A stretch of DNA of 64,000 bases from Xanthobacteraceae bacterium 501b (GCA_000378025.1 KB899087.1:992001-1056000); one strand, 5' to 3'. Shown: positions 8,524-16,722, counted from the first letter of the stretch. Program-made: numbers and translations. Notes: generated from the sequence alone by a model not told the origin.

Positions 8524-9302
8524 CGCTTGCCACCCATGACGTGCGCTGGGGCGCCGGCGGAAAGCTCATCGTCGATGGCGTCACCCTCAGCGTCGAGCCG
8601 AACCGCGTGCTCGGCCTGATCGGCCCCAATGGCTCGGGCAAGTCCAGCCTGCTGCGCCTGCTCTGCCGCCTGCGCAAGGTGGCGAGCGGGGTGGTGACGC
8701 TGGACGGGGAGGACATCGCCGCTGTCGGCCGCCGCGACCTCGCCCGGCGCCTCGCCTTTGTCGAGCAGCAGGCGACCACCGAGATCCAGCTCACCGTCTG
8801 CGACGTGGTGCGGCTCGGGCGCACGCCGCACCGCGCTGCCTTCGCCTCCTGGAGCACGGAGGACGAGCGGGCGGTCGATGCGGCCCTGGAACGGGTAGGC
8901 CTCACCGAGCGGCACGACCAGCCCTGGCACACGCTGTCGGGCGGCGAGCGCCAGCGCGTCCACATCGCCCGTGCGCTGGCGCAGGCGCCGCGCGAGCTGA
9001 TTCTCGACGAGCCGACCAACCATCTCGACATCCAGCACCAGCTCTCCATCCTCGGTCTGGTTCGCCGTCTCGGCGTGACCTGCATCGTGGCGCTGCACGA
9101 CCTGAACCTCGCCTCGCTGTTCTGCGATCGCATCGGCGTGCTGTCCGCCGGCCGGCTGGTGGCGGCCGGCCTGCCGGAGGAGGTGCTCACCCCGGCCCTC
9201 ATCCGCGAGGTGTTCGGAGTGGAGGTGACGATCCGCTTCGGCGCTAATGGCCACCGCCATATCGACTACCTCGTCGATCACGAGCCGGGAGAGCGCCCGT
9301 GA
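8520..9302 (+). CDS. ABC importer ATP-binding protein (BtuD/FepC-like)
   Basis: Cytoplasmic ATPase of the siderophore/B12 importer class, 260 residues. Walker A is GPNGSGKSSLL (about residues 36-46), the Q-loop is VEQQATTE, the signature is LSGGERQRVHIARALAQ, Walker B is LILDEPTNHLD and the switch histidine is in ALHDLNLAS. The tail, from VLTPALIREVFGVEV to a C-terminal HRHIDYLVDHEPGE, is normal for the family. The ATG overlaps the permease stop (ATGA). It completes a binding protein-permease-ATPase set. Confidence 0.93.
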   Translation: MTLATHDVRWGAGGKLIVDGVTLSVEPNRVLGLIGPNGSGKSSLLRLLCRLRKVASGVVTLDGEDIAAVGRRDLARRLAFVEQQATTEIQLTVCDVVRLGRTPHRAAFASWSTEDERAVDAALERVGLTERHDQPWHTLSGGERQRVHIARALAQAPRELILDEPTNHLDIQHQLSILGLVRRLGVTCIVALHDLNLASLFCDRIGVLSAGRLVAAGLPEEVLTPALIREVFGVEVTIRFGANGHRHIDYLVDHEPGERP

Positions 9303-9327
9303 CGATGCCCGCCGAAAGGAGCGTTCC

Positions 9328-9984
9328 ATGAACCACGCTGACCCCCAGGCCGCCGTCACCGCCTATTGGAGCACCCGTGCGCCGCTGTTCGACGGTGTCG
9401 CCTCGCATGTCGCGCAGGGTGATCTGTGGCGCGCGGTGCTGGAGGCCGCCTTTGAGTCCGATGGCCCGCGCGATGTGGTCGATCTCGGCAGCGGGACCGG
9501 CGCCTGCGCCCTCATCGCCGCCGGGCTCGGCCACCGGGTGCGGGGCTATGACGCCTCGCCCGGCATGGTCGCGGCGGCCCGTGCCGCCGCGAACGCGGCG
9601 GGGATCGAGGCGTCGTTCGAGATCGCGCTGATCGCCGACATTCCGGCTGAGGACGCCGGCGCCGATATCGTCACGCTGCGCAATGTTCTCTGGACGCTCG
9701 AACAGCCGATGCAAGCGCTGCAGACCGCCCACCGGCTGCTGCGTCCCGGCGGGCGGCTCGTCGTGTCGGATGGCCTGTGGTCGGTTGCCCCGCAATATCG
9801 CTCGACCTACGCCCCTGAGCTGTCGGCCCGCCTGCCGCTGCATGACGGGATTACGGAGCCGCAGATGCGGCTGATGCTCGCGGAGGCGGGATTCACGCCC
9901 CTTCGTGCCTGGCAGCAGCTCTTCCCCGTCTCGCCCTATCCCGGCGATGTCCCGTTCTTCGTGCTGAGCGCCCGCAAAGATTGA
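9328..9984 (+). CDS. Class I SAM-dependent methyltransferase at end of the B12-riboswitch operon
   Basis: Cytoplasmic methyltransferase of the UbiE/Methyltransf_11 type, 218 residues. The SAM-binding motif I is VVDLGSGTGACALIA, the acidic end of strand 2 is in RGYDASPGMV, and motif III is LRPGGRLVVSDGLW. The start has AAAGGAG at good spacing and lies 25 bases after the ATPase gene, so it is probably cotranscribed under the riboswitch. That context suggests it modifies an imported corrinoid or metal-binding ligand, or a related metabolite; no homolog of known substrate is recognised. The operon seems to end here. Confidence 0.8.
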   Translation: MNHADPQAAVTAYWSTRAPLFDGVASHVAQGDLWRAVLEAAFESDGPRDVVDLGSGTGACALIAAGLGHRVRGYDASPGMVAAARAAANAAGIEASFEIALIADIPAEDAGADIVTLRNVLWTLEQPMQALQTAHRLLRPGGRLVVSDGLWSVAPQYRSTYAPELSARLPLHDGITEPQMRLMLAEAGFTPLRAWQQLFPVSPYPGDVPFFVLSARKD

Positions 9985-9997
9985 GCCTGACCGGGCT

Positions 9998-10090
9998 AGA
10001 GAGCGAAGGCTGGACGTGAAAGTTCCCAGCTTTTCCTAAATCTCGGGGGAGATCTGGAGGTCGCTGAGCCGCCTCCGGAAGAGGAGCCCT
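9998..10090. repeat. Diverged copy of the sequence flanking the tRNA-Asn integration site
   Basis: Segments here match, in order and with similar spacing, the DNA between the integrase gene and tRNA-Asn (33110-33190) and the copy at 13420-13500: GCGAAGGCTGGA, then CCAGCTTTTCC, GGGGGAGATC and CTGAGCCGCCTCCGGAA. The 14-base tRNA core is not preserved. It may mark the left limit of an older integrated element. This is a by-eye alignment, weaker than the other two copies. Confidence 0.45.
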
Positions 10091-10161
10091 CTGTTGAAGG
10101 AGATTACCGCCTTTGGCGCCTTCGGACCGGCGCGCCTTGGGGATGTACCGGAGCGTATGAC

Positions 10162-10482
10162 TCACCAATAGCTGCACATGCGCATCCAGTGACGGTGCTC
10201 GCGCGGGATGCGGTTGGCCTCACAGTCCTTCCGTGCCTCTCCGTCCAGCGCCATGAAGCAGGACTTGCCTTCGCGCAGATGCTGGCACCAGCCACGATCC
10301 TCACCGTCCAGGGACATGAAGCACGACTTTCCCTCGACATAGGCCTGACAGAAGCCCCGTTCCACGCCGTCAAAGGTCATGAAGCAGTTCTTCCTCTTAC
10401 AGATCTCCGGCAGCGACTGGGCCAGGAGGGGAGCGGTCGCGAGGCTCAGGAAGAGCGTCGCCAAAGCGAGAAGACGTTTCAT
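10162..10482 (-). CDS. Small secreted protein with three cysteine-rich repeats
   Basis: 106-residue protein of unknown function. Start at 10482 was chosen because it begins with a clear signal peptide (MKRLLALATLFLSLATAPLLAQS); an upstream in-frame start would bury it. The mature part has eight cysteines in three consecutive units of the form C-x(4-8)-C-F-M-x-(F/L)-D-G-x-x-R-x-x-C, for example GKSCFMSLDGEDRGWC and GKSCFMALDGEARKDC. The regular spacing suggests disulfide-bonded repeats in the periplasm or outside the cell, possibly binding a ligand or metal. It stands alone between the B12-controlled operon and an amidohydrolase. I do not recognise the family. Confidence 0.7.
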   Translation of the reverse strand: MKRLLALATLFLSLATAPLLAQSLPEICKRKNCFMTFDGVERGFCQAYVEGKSCFMSLDGEDRGWCQHLREGKSCFMALDGEARKDCEANRIPREHRHWMRMCSYW

Positions 10483-10595
10483 GCGAGGGCCTTTCGATGA
10501 CCTCTGCGGCAAAGCCGGGTGATTTTTGATGGAAGAGCGAGAGGCGGGCACGTTGTGCCCGCCTGAGCTGTTTCAGCAGGAAGAGGGCTCAGGCC

Positions 10596-12413
10596 TCACG
10601 CCTTGTGCCGGATGGTGCCGTTCATCATGCCGAGCTCGACCTTGGTCTTGTGGATCTCGTGCGGATCGATCGCGAGGATGTTCTGGCTGAGCACGATGAG
10701 GTCGGCGCGCTTGCCGACTTCGATCGAGCCCACATCCTTCTCCATCCGCAGCTGGTAGGCCGCGCCCATCGTGTTGGCGTGGATCGCCTCCTCCACCGTC
10801 AGCCGCTCGTCCACCGGGTTCAGCACCGGCGCGTCCTTCAGCCCGATGAGTTGGCGGGTGATGCCGACCTGGATCGACTTCAGCGGTTCGTAGGTCGAGA
10901 AATAGCCCGCCGCCGGCCAGTCGGTGCCGAAGGAGACGCGACCGCCCTGGTTGAGAATCGTCTTGGTCCGGTAAATCTTGTTTCCGCGGACCTCGCCATA
11001 ACGCGCCACCATGTTCTCCAGCGAATCGGGATCGGCCGACGACCAATAGGCTGAGAACTGGGCCGTCACATTGAGTTTGGCGAAGCGCGGGCTGTCGCTG
11101 TCCTCGACATAGACCAGATGCGCGATGGCATTCCGGCGGTCGCGGGGCGGATTGGCCGCGATGGCCTTTTCGATGCCATCAAGCGCGACGCGGGCCGTAC
11201 GCTCGCCGCAGGCATGGACATGCACGTCGAAGCCGGCCGCGTCCACCGTGGCGATGAGCTGGTGCCACTGCTCTTCCGTGAAGGGCGAGCCGCCGGTTGA
11301 ATCGGGCATGTCGGCATAGGGTTCGATCAGCCAGGCGGTATAGCCACCCTGCGACCCGTCGCCGACGATCTTGACGATATCGACATGGACGAGCTCAGTC
11401 GCGATCTGCTTGTTGAGCGCGCTCACCTCCGCGACGACGTTGTCGATCGGCAGCGACTTCACCGAATAGGAGGCGGACACGCGGAACGGAAGCTTGCCGC
11501 GCTTCTCGGCATCGACATAGAGCTCGATGATCGCGCCCTGGTCGCTGCCGACCGGGGGAACGCCCGCGTCGAAGACCGTGGTGATGCCGGCGGCAGCCGC
11601 CTTGGGCAGCCAGCCCTCCAGCAGCCGGCCCATAGCCTCGGCGGTGATCGGCTCCACCGCGTTGACGAGGCTCAGCACCGCGTTCGTCTCCAGCACATAG
11701 CCGGTCGGGTCGCCCTTCTGGTCGCGGGCGTAATAGCTGAAACGCGGAATGGGATCAGGCGTGTCGCGGCTGACGCCGGCCATCTCAAGCGCCTTGGAAT
11801 TCGCCCACAGGCTGTGCCCGTCAATGGCGAAGAAAAAGGCCGGCCGGTCGGGAATGATGGTGTCGAGTTCGGCGCGGCTCGGCCCCTCCGGCGGGAACAT
11901 GTCGACACGCCAGCCGAAACCGCGGATCGGGCCGGTCGGGTTCTCCTTGGCGTAGCGCTCGATCGCCGCCAGAACCTCGGCCAGATTGGCGAGCTGGAGA
12001 TCGAGGCCGGACGTCATGAAGGCGCCGAGGAAAGGATGGGTGTGGCCCTCGACGAAGCCGGGCATCAGCAGCCGGCCCTTGAGGTCGACGAACTGTGTCT
12101 TCGGGCCCGCCATCGCCTTGGCGCCGGCCTCGTCGCCGACATGGACGATGGTGTTGCCGCGAACCGCCACCGCCTCCGCCCACGGCGCGGGGCCGCCAAC
12201 CGTGTAGACCGGGCCGTTGTGGAACACGAAATCCGCAGGCCCGTCGGTTGCCGCCTTAGGCTCCTCAGCGCGCGCATCGGTGGCCAAAAAGACCGGGGCC
12301 AGAGCCGTCGCCGCCGTGATTGCCGCGCCTCCGCGCAACACAGCACGCCGGCTCATTGCCCGGCTACGTCCGAACGCCTCGAAATGCGGTGCCCATTCAC
12401 ACGCAATGCACAT
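10596..12413 (-). CDS. YtcJ-like metal-dependent amidohydrolase with twin-arginine signal
   Basis: 605-residue hydrolase of the amidohydrolase_3 (YtcJ/exoenzyme regulatory protein AepA) family. It starts at 12413, preceded by GGGAGGGG. The N-terminus MCIACEW precedes a Tat motif (MSRRAVLRGG) and a hydrophobic stretch ending at ATDARA, so export as a folded metalloprotein is likely. Metal ligands fit the family: GHTHP (residues 123-127), HVHACGE and IAHLVYVEDSD further on, and SFGTDWP near residue 470. The C-terminal GSIEVGKRADLIVLSQNI is the usual beta-sandwich end. The natural substrate (an amide, cyclic amide or similar) cannot be named. Upstream is an AT-rich promoter region. Confidence 0.85.
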   Translation of the reverse strand: MCIACEWAPHFEAFGRSRAMSRRAVLRGGAAITAATALAPVFLATDARAEEPKAATDGPADFVFHNGPVYTVGGPAPWAEAVAVRGNTIVHVGDEAGAKAMAGPKTQFVDLKGRLLMPGFVEGHTHPFLGAFMTSGLDLQLANLAEVLAAIERYAKENPTGPIRGFGWRVDMFPPEGPSRAELDTIIPDRPAFFFAIDGHSLWANSKALEMAGVSRDTPDPIPRFSYYARDQKGDPTGYVLETNAVLSLVNAVEPITAEAMGRLLEGWLPKAAAAGITTVFDAGVPPVGSDQGAIIELYVDAEKRGKLPFRVSASYSVKSLPIDNVVAEVSALNKQIATELVHVDIVKIVGDGSQGGYTAWLIEPYADMPDSTGGSPFTEEQWHQLIATVDAAGFDVHVHACGERTARVALDGIEKAIAANPPRDRRNAIAHLVYVEDSDSPRFAKLNVTAQFSAYWSSADPDSLENMVARYGEVRGNKIYRTKTILNQGGRVSFGTDWPAAGYFSTYEPLKSIQVGITRQLIGLKDAPVLNPVDERLTVEEAIHANTMGAAYQLRMEKDVGSIEVGKRADLIVLSQNILAIDPHEIHKTKVELGMMNGTIRHKA

Positions 12414-12839
12414 TTTCACCCCTCCCTGAGGTGCATGCACCGCACGCACCATCTCCACACCCGCCGCAGGGCAATAACCACCGACCCGCGCCGGCCATGC
12501 CCGTCGTCACAGCTACCCCGCCACGAAAGACCTCTGAGTGACAGTCAGACGCCCCCGATCAAACGAAATTTCTACAATATAATGAAAATTAAGAAAATTA
12601 TTCTCAGATATAATCGGCCTGTTTGCTTAACTCTTGCCCATCGATCTAGCATAAATAATAATATAGGCGGCAAGTCTCTGCAAGGGCGTTCGATAGACAT
12701 TCATTTCTACGTATTTTTTTCGTCTCAATATTGAGGCGCCCTTTTTCGTCATTCGATGAGCGGAGGTTCAGATTGTCCGGCATGGGCGAGCGACGCCGGC
12801 AACCATTCGATGACCGGCGCCAAAGGCCAGATCTGCCTT
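12414..12839. other. AT-rich gene-free stretch upstream of the amidohydrolase
   Basis: Bases 12560-12750 are far richer in A+T than anything around them (runs such as AATATAATGAAAATTAAG) and contain no supported gene. Several TATAAT-like hexamers lie on both strands, so it probably holds the amidohydrolase promoter. A 10-base palindrome, TCAATATTGA, is at 12725-12734, followed by a CGCCCTTTTT run that could end transcription. The composition suggests acquired DNA at the edge of the element remnant. Confidence 0.5.
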
Positions 12840-13305
12840 TGCCATAAGCTCGCCAAGCCGCTTCGGGCGGGTGATGGCGGCGCGGTGCTTGGTCGTGAGT
12901 GCGATAAGTGCGCTTCGCAGATCAGCCGTCACATCCCTTTCGGCGCGGCTGGTTGCGATCGCCTAACGGAGAACCTGACTGCTGAGGCTGCGGGAGCGGC
13001 GTGCGGTCGCGCAGTGACCCCTAACCTCCACCGCCCGCAGGACGGCAAGGATCTCTGGCGGTGTGATCTCGTTGATGGGGCGGTTGCGAAGAGGGGCTGC
13101 GATTTCGCGCCTGCAGCCAGTGCGCCTTCGGGAGGGTGGCCTCGGCGCGCCCTTCCTTTCTTCTGTTTGCCCGCGAACCTCTAGGCCTGCTGCCAGACCC
13201 GGGCGCCGTTGGGCTTCACGAAAAGATGGAGGCCAGCATTATCGGAGCGTTGGTACTCGCCTTCAGGCCTTTGGCCGCCCGGCACGCTGCATCGGACAAG
13301 GCCAT
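12840..13305 (-). pseudogene. Broken P4-type tyrosine integrase, remnant of an earlier element
   Basis: Matches the intact integrase at 31723-32997 along most of its length here. Three lesions are visible. About 197 bases (equivalent to 32653-32849) are missing and the reading frame is lost. The codon after VWQQA is TAG where the intact gene has TAC (Tyr). Everything corresponding to 31723-32337, the catalytic part with the active-site Arg, His and Tyr, is absent. The start codon and the upstream GGCCAACA pair are preserved. It must be non-functional, and it is the mark of a previous integration at the same tRNA-Asn. Confidence 0.9.
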
Positions 13306-13351
13306 GTTCGTTCTCCCTGGCGACTGCCGGGGTCACGCGAACATGGGCTGC

Positions 13352-13373
13352 AGGCCAACAATAAGGCCAACAC
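13352..13373 (+). repeat. Paired GGCCAACA motif upstream of the broken integrase
   Basis: AGGCCAACA-ATA-AGGCCAACA, the same layout as at 33044-33066 and 13583-13605. Position upstream of an integrase and close to the att core suggests an arm-type integrase binding site of the older element. Confidence 0.5.
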
Positions 13374-13479
13374 ATTCGCGGGACGCGGTGGCTCTTGTTG
13401 CCCCTGGCCGGGACAGCGAGCGGAGGCTGGAGATGAAATTATCCAGCTATGCCAAAATTATGGGGAGATTTTCTACGTC

Positions 13480-13518
13480 GAGCCGCCCCGGAAACGGGGG
13501 GGGGTGGCTCCCTGAGCA
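13480..13518. repeat. Left attachment site: copy of the tRNA-Asn 3' end and flank
   Basis: GAGCCGCCCCGGAAACGGGG followed by extra G and then TGGCTCCCTGAGCA (13505-13518). The latter 14 bases equal the last 11 bases of tRNA-Asn plus its encoded CCA, as at 33199-33212, in the same orientation. To the right the match stops at once (AAGC versus GGAC), as expected at an att boundary. It defines the far end of the element whose integrase lies next to the tRNA. Confidence 0.75.
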
Positions 13519-13582
13519 AGCAAAAAATACCTTCAGCAGAGCATTCAAATGTATGTGATAAGTATTATTTCAGAATAGGCTG

Positions 13583-13605
13583 GGCCAACAAATAGGCCAA
13601 CAATT
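13583..13605 (+). repeat. Paired GGCCAACA motif near the left att site
   Basis: GGGCCAACAAATAGGCCAACAATT, two copies of GGCCAACA 11 bases apart, 65 bases inside the left att core and in the same orientation as the pair at 33044-33066. In the excised circle the two pairs would sit on either side of the joined core, the layout expected for arm-type integrase sites. Confidence 0.55.
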
Positions 13606-13753
13606 TCAATGCACTATATGAGTTGGGCTGGGCGTCAGTGAGACGCTATGCGATCTTGGGCGGAAGGCAAGGATTAATTCGGGCTATCTGCGGGTTGCTC
13701 GACTTAGGTCATAATGGTCGCTCCGTCGGTCGACGGTGTCGGCACCGGCGCCG

Positions 13754-14005
13754 TTAGCTCGACCCGGACGGGTTACGGAAGCGCACACCGGCACCGCCGC
13801 CGTTCTCGGGAATGAACTCAATGCCTGCCCCCTCTAGGGCCGTAACAATGGCAGCCAAGTTATTCGCGATCGGGACCCGCAAAGAGCGCTCGAAATCCAC
13901 GATTGTCTGGCGAGAGACGCCTGCATTTCGAGCGAGCAGTTCTTGACTCCAACCCAGCATGGCTCTTGCGCCGCGGCATTGCTCAGGAGAAAGAACCGCC
14001 TTCAA
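13754..14005 (-). CDS. Small XRE-family helix-turn-helix regulator
   Basis: 83-residue DNA-binding protein. The HTH is CRGARAMLGWSQELLARNAGVSRQTIVDFERSL (about residues 10-42), followed by IANNLAAIVTALEGAGIEFIPENGGGAGVRF, the usual end of short XRE regulators of alphaproteobacterial mobile elements. It is transcribed away from the 220-residue protein; the shared 120-base gap has TTGACATTTATCA at 14021-14033 and two AAGTACG sequences on the minus strand, plausible control sites. It may regulate its own or the neighbouring gene, or element functions. The family is clear; the target is inference. Confidence 0.85.
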   Translation of the reverse strand: MKAVLSPEQCRGARAMLGWSQELLARNAGVSRQTIVDFERSLRVPIANNLAAIVTALEGAGIEFIPENGGGAGVRFRNPSGSS

Positions 14006-14125
14006 GATCGTACTTTCTGATTGACATTTATCATTTTGAGTATGAGCGTACTTAAGCGGCTGAGCGACATGCTACGAACATGACGCCCAGCCTAACCACA
14101 ACCCAAGCTGTGTGGAGCTCGGATC

Positions 14126-14788
14126 ATGGCTGATTCTGAGATTAGCACGAGTCTGTCCCGGCCATCCCGGAGGGACGTTCTCTCGGCCGCCCTGATGACT
14201 GTCGGTGGGACCTCTTTCAACAGCTCACCTGTGGCTCCGCCCGACGACGACGCAACGGATGCGGCTGTCCTTGCATGGAAGGCGTGGCGCGCAGCGCATC
14301 GGCGCACACTCGCCCTGTGTCGGAAACAACAAGCTCTGGAGTCCGAACTCGCGCGGACGATCGGCTTTCCGCAGGCGGTTCTGGCTACAGCCGAACTGCC
14401 GTCACCGATGCGCATCAACTCCTTGCGGCAGTTCGATGAGCTTGCGGCCGATCTGCCGTCGCTTTGCACCGGGCGCGCCGAAGTCGCTGCAGTGCTGCGC
14501 GCGCACCAGCAGCGTTGGGACGACGCGGATCGCGCCATCGGTTATACCGCCACCCGACAGAAAGAGGCGGCGGCTTCCGCCGATGAGGAGCGCCTGATTG
14601 CAATGCTCTTTGCAGCGGACGCCAGTTCTCTGCTTGGCCTCTCAGCGAAGCTCGACGTTCTGATCGCAGTCGGAGCCGATGGCGCCGAAGGGGGGCACTT
14701 TCCCTGGCCGGAGCTGCGGCGCGTCCGCAGGGATGTTGCGCGCTTGATGCAGCTGCAGCGTCACGATGAAGTCGGCCTCACTGCCTGA
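14126..14788 (+). CDS. Hypothetical 220-residue helical protein
   Basis: No known function recognised. Residues 12-30 (RPSRRDVLSAALMTVGG) resemble a twin-arginine-type leader but the hydrophobic part is short, so export is doubtful. The rest is mainly helical, with AVLAWKAWRAAHRRTLALCRKQQALESEL and a C-terminal half ending in RRDVARLMQLQRHDEVGL. Proteins with a similar WxxWxxAHxxxxxLCRxxQxLE pattern occur in alphaproteobacterial genomes as unnamed proteins, often near phage or element genes. Codon use is GC-rich and continuous, supporting that it is a real gene. Divergent from the XRE regulator. Confidence 0.65.
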   Translation: MADSEISTSLSRPSRRDVLSAALMTVGGTSFNSSPVAPPDDDATDAAVLAWKAWRAAHRRTLALCRKQQALESELARTIGFPQAVLATAELPSPMRINSLRQFDELAADLPSLCTGRAEVAAVLRAHQQRWDDADRAIGYTATRQKEAAASADEERLIAMLFAADASSLLGLSAKLDVLIAVGADGAEGGHFPWPELRRVRRDVARLMQLQRHDEVGLTA

Positions 14789-15354
14789 AGCAGTGCTCCC
14801 GATGCCAACGCAGGAAGTGCGGATGCGGACGCTCGAACGCTCGTTGCGGGGCAATGGCGCGTCCGCTCCGATTGATGAAGGAGCGCACGCCATCGGTGTC
14901 GTTGGCGTGCCGGGAGATTCGGCCGCCGATGGCGCAGCGCTCGTCGTAAGCGCGAAGCAGAATGCGGCGGAAGACGTGACGCGGTCCCTCACGATGGGTG
15001 GCGATAGGAAGCCGACGCGCTCGCGGATCTCCTCGAATGCAGAGAGTGCTGTTCTTCGCGGAATCTATTCAATGCAGATCCGCGTCCGTGCACGGCAGCA
15101 GCGGCGTGCGGTCATCCTGCACGAATGGGTGCAACGTCATTTAGCGAACCAGTGTTGCCGACATCGCGGCTCGACCGAAGTTGGCTGATGCACAATCATC
15201 CGAGCCATGACTGGTGATAAGCAACGCGTCGTCGCCGCAGGCTAACCCTATGCTCCCTCGTTCATTGCCGTTAGGTTGCAGCTGAGGTCAGACACAGGGG
15301 GGCCTACCTCAAAAGCCAATGAATATTGGCTACCAAAATCTTCTTCAGACGCGC
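14789..15354. other. Gene-free stretch
   Basis: Open frames exist on both strands up to about 15190 (for example 14766-15188) but they overlap the preceding gene, have no convincing start signals and their translations look random. G+C falls towards 15250-15350. No hairpin, repeat or RNA gene is recognised; it may hold decayed sequence. Confidence 0.4.
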
Positions 15355-16326
15355 TCACCAGACGTCGAGAAGCAAATTCCAGCGCCGATCAGCGTCGAAT
15401 GAGTTCGGATCAAAATGATCACTACTGGGTGACCAAGCCCCAAAGAAATCTTCGACTAGACCATCGGTGGCCATTGTAACCAGTGAGCAAGGAGAGCGGT
15501 AGTTTCGCACGAAGTAGCCGACGCGGTGATAGTCCTCATCGTCTATCAACGTGGCGGTGCTCATTTCATACTGCATTGCATGCCACATGTCGTCGAGGTC
15601 GAGCATACCAAAGGTCGCGCCTGGCCAGAATTTTGTGACACGCGTCTCCAAGCATGTGAGATTGATTTGTGACAGTTCTACCAAAAACCTGCCCATGCGG
15701 ATGGCTTCATCAACCGATACAAGTTGATCACCGAATATCGACAGGCCGGTTGAAGGAAATCTATAAGAGAAAATCTCCCTTTGATCCTTCGCAGATGCTA
15801 GTTTTTGACTGAATCTTGCTTGATGTTCCGAGCCAAGGCGGCGTAGCTTGTCGGCCGTCGTGTTCAGAATGTTAGAGTGGGTCATTTCGATCGATTTCTT
15901 GCCGCGCCAATCAACGCAAGGTAATGTTAGTAAGAATGAGCGACATGTGTTCATTATCGTGTAATAGCTAAGGTATGGAATGGCGACCTGAAGGTTTCTG
16001 GCCTCCGCATACTCTCCTGAATTGCCAAGAATCGTGGCCCCGAGAACGAATTTCAACGCGAGGTAGCTGCGAATGAACCATTCTGTGTTGTGGGCGTTAT
16101 CAAAATTTCTCGCTATGGGGTCAAATAACTGTCGCGTTCGTTCTATGTATGATTTCAGTTCATCATCGGTGCAGAGATGCGTCAGTTCTTGATAGTCGTA
16201 AGAAACGTCGGACCCGGTTAGAGACACTATTTCGTCGGAAAGCATTCTGTCCCCACTATAAATCCGTTGGCGCAGGTCTGATAAAGCCACCCGGTGAATT
16301 TTCCGCAACCTACCCCAATCCGCCAA
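15355..16326 (-). CDS. Hypothetical 323-residue protein, low G+C, in the defence region
   Basis: Unrecognised protein with clearly lower G+C and A/T-ending codons compared with the neighbours, a sign of recent acquisition. It is rich in aromatic and acidic residues, predicted mostly helical, with no signal peptide or membrane segment. Patches that stand out are YDYQELTHLCTDDELKSYIE, WFIRSYLALKFVLGATILGN, VAIPYLSYYTIMNTCRSFL and, at the end, LVEDFFGAWSPSSDHFDPNSF. There is no nuclease, ATPase or HTH motif that I can see. It lies alone between the XRE/hypothetical pair and the Mrr-like gene, on the same strand as the latter. Single-gene defence cargo is a possibility, not a conclusion. Confidence 0.7.
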   Translation of the reverse strand: MADWGRLRKIHRVALSDLRQRIYSGDRMLSDEIVSLTGSDVSYDYQELTHLCTDDELKSYIERTRQLFDPIARNFDNAHNTEWFIRSYLALKFVLGATILGNSGEYAEARNLQVAIPYLSYYTIMNTCRSFLLTLPCVDWRGKKSIEMTHSNILNTTADKLRRLGSEHQARFSQKLASAKDQREIFSYRFPSTGLSIFGDQLVSVDEAIRMGRFLVELSQINLTCLETRVTKFWPGATFGMLDLDDMWHAMQYEMSTATLIDDEDYHRVGYFVRNYRSPCSLVTMATDGLVEDFFGAWSPSSDHFDPNSFDADRRWNLLLDVW

Positions 16327-16722
16327 AGTCGGCTTTCAAGCTTCTGCCTCTTTCGAGTGAACGTTTAAAATGGAGGCGCTTGCTGTCATCGCTGATCCTC
16401 AAGATCTGTCGGGCTGTAGTATAATCGACAGCGCCGACTGGTGAGTGCGGCAACCGGCGGCAATGTCGCGCCATGGTGGGCGATCAGCGGTGTTTCGCTC
16501 CGGTGCGGATTTCCGCCATGGCACGGCGGTTAATCGAGCGCGTGCGTCGCGTGAGCAAGCCAGAATATCCTGATCGTGTGGCTATCGCCCATCTCCAACC
16601 ATAGACTTGATGAAGGTAATCTCCCAATGCTCGAGCTTTTTACCCCGCTTACGAACAGGCTTGGTTAACCCCTCCCCAATGACTATGTTTCATTCTCCCG
16701 GCCCCACACGGAATTATTGTTA
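16327..16722. other. Gene-free stretch between the unknown protein and the Mrr-like gene
   Basis: No supported gene. Composition changes abruptly inside it: GC-rich from about 16420 to 16560, AT-rich on either side, which looks like joined fragments of different origin. The GC-rich piece could be a scrap of an insertion sequence, but I cannot identify a family or end repeats. Confidence 0.35.

Noticed and set aside
13063-13558. Rightward frames of 140-150 residues over the integrase remnant
   Set aside because: They run antisense across sequence that aligns with the integrase on the other strand, and start and stop without signals.
14766-15188. Rightward 140-residue frame after the 220-residue hypothetical gene
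   Set aside because: Overlaps the end of the preceding gene, has no good ribosome-binding site, and its translation shows no domain or consistent codon bias.
16440-16560. GC-rich patch as an insertion-sequence fragment
   Set aside because: No end repeats, target duplication or recognisable transposase residues could be found.
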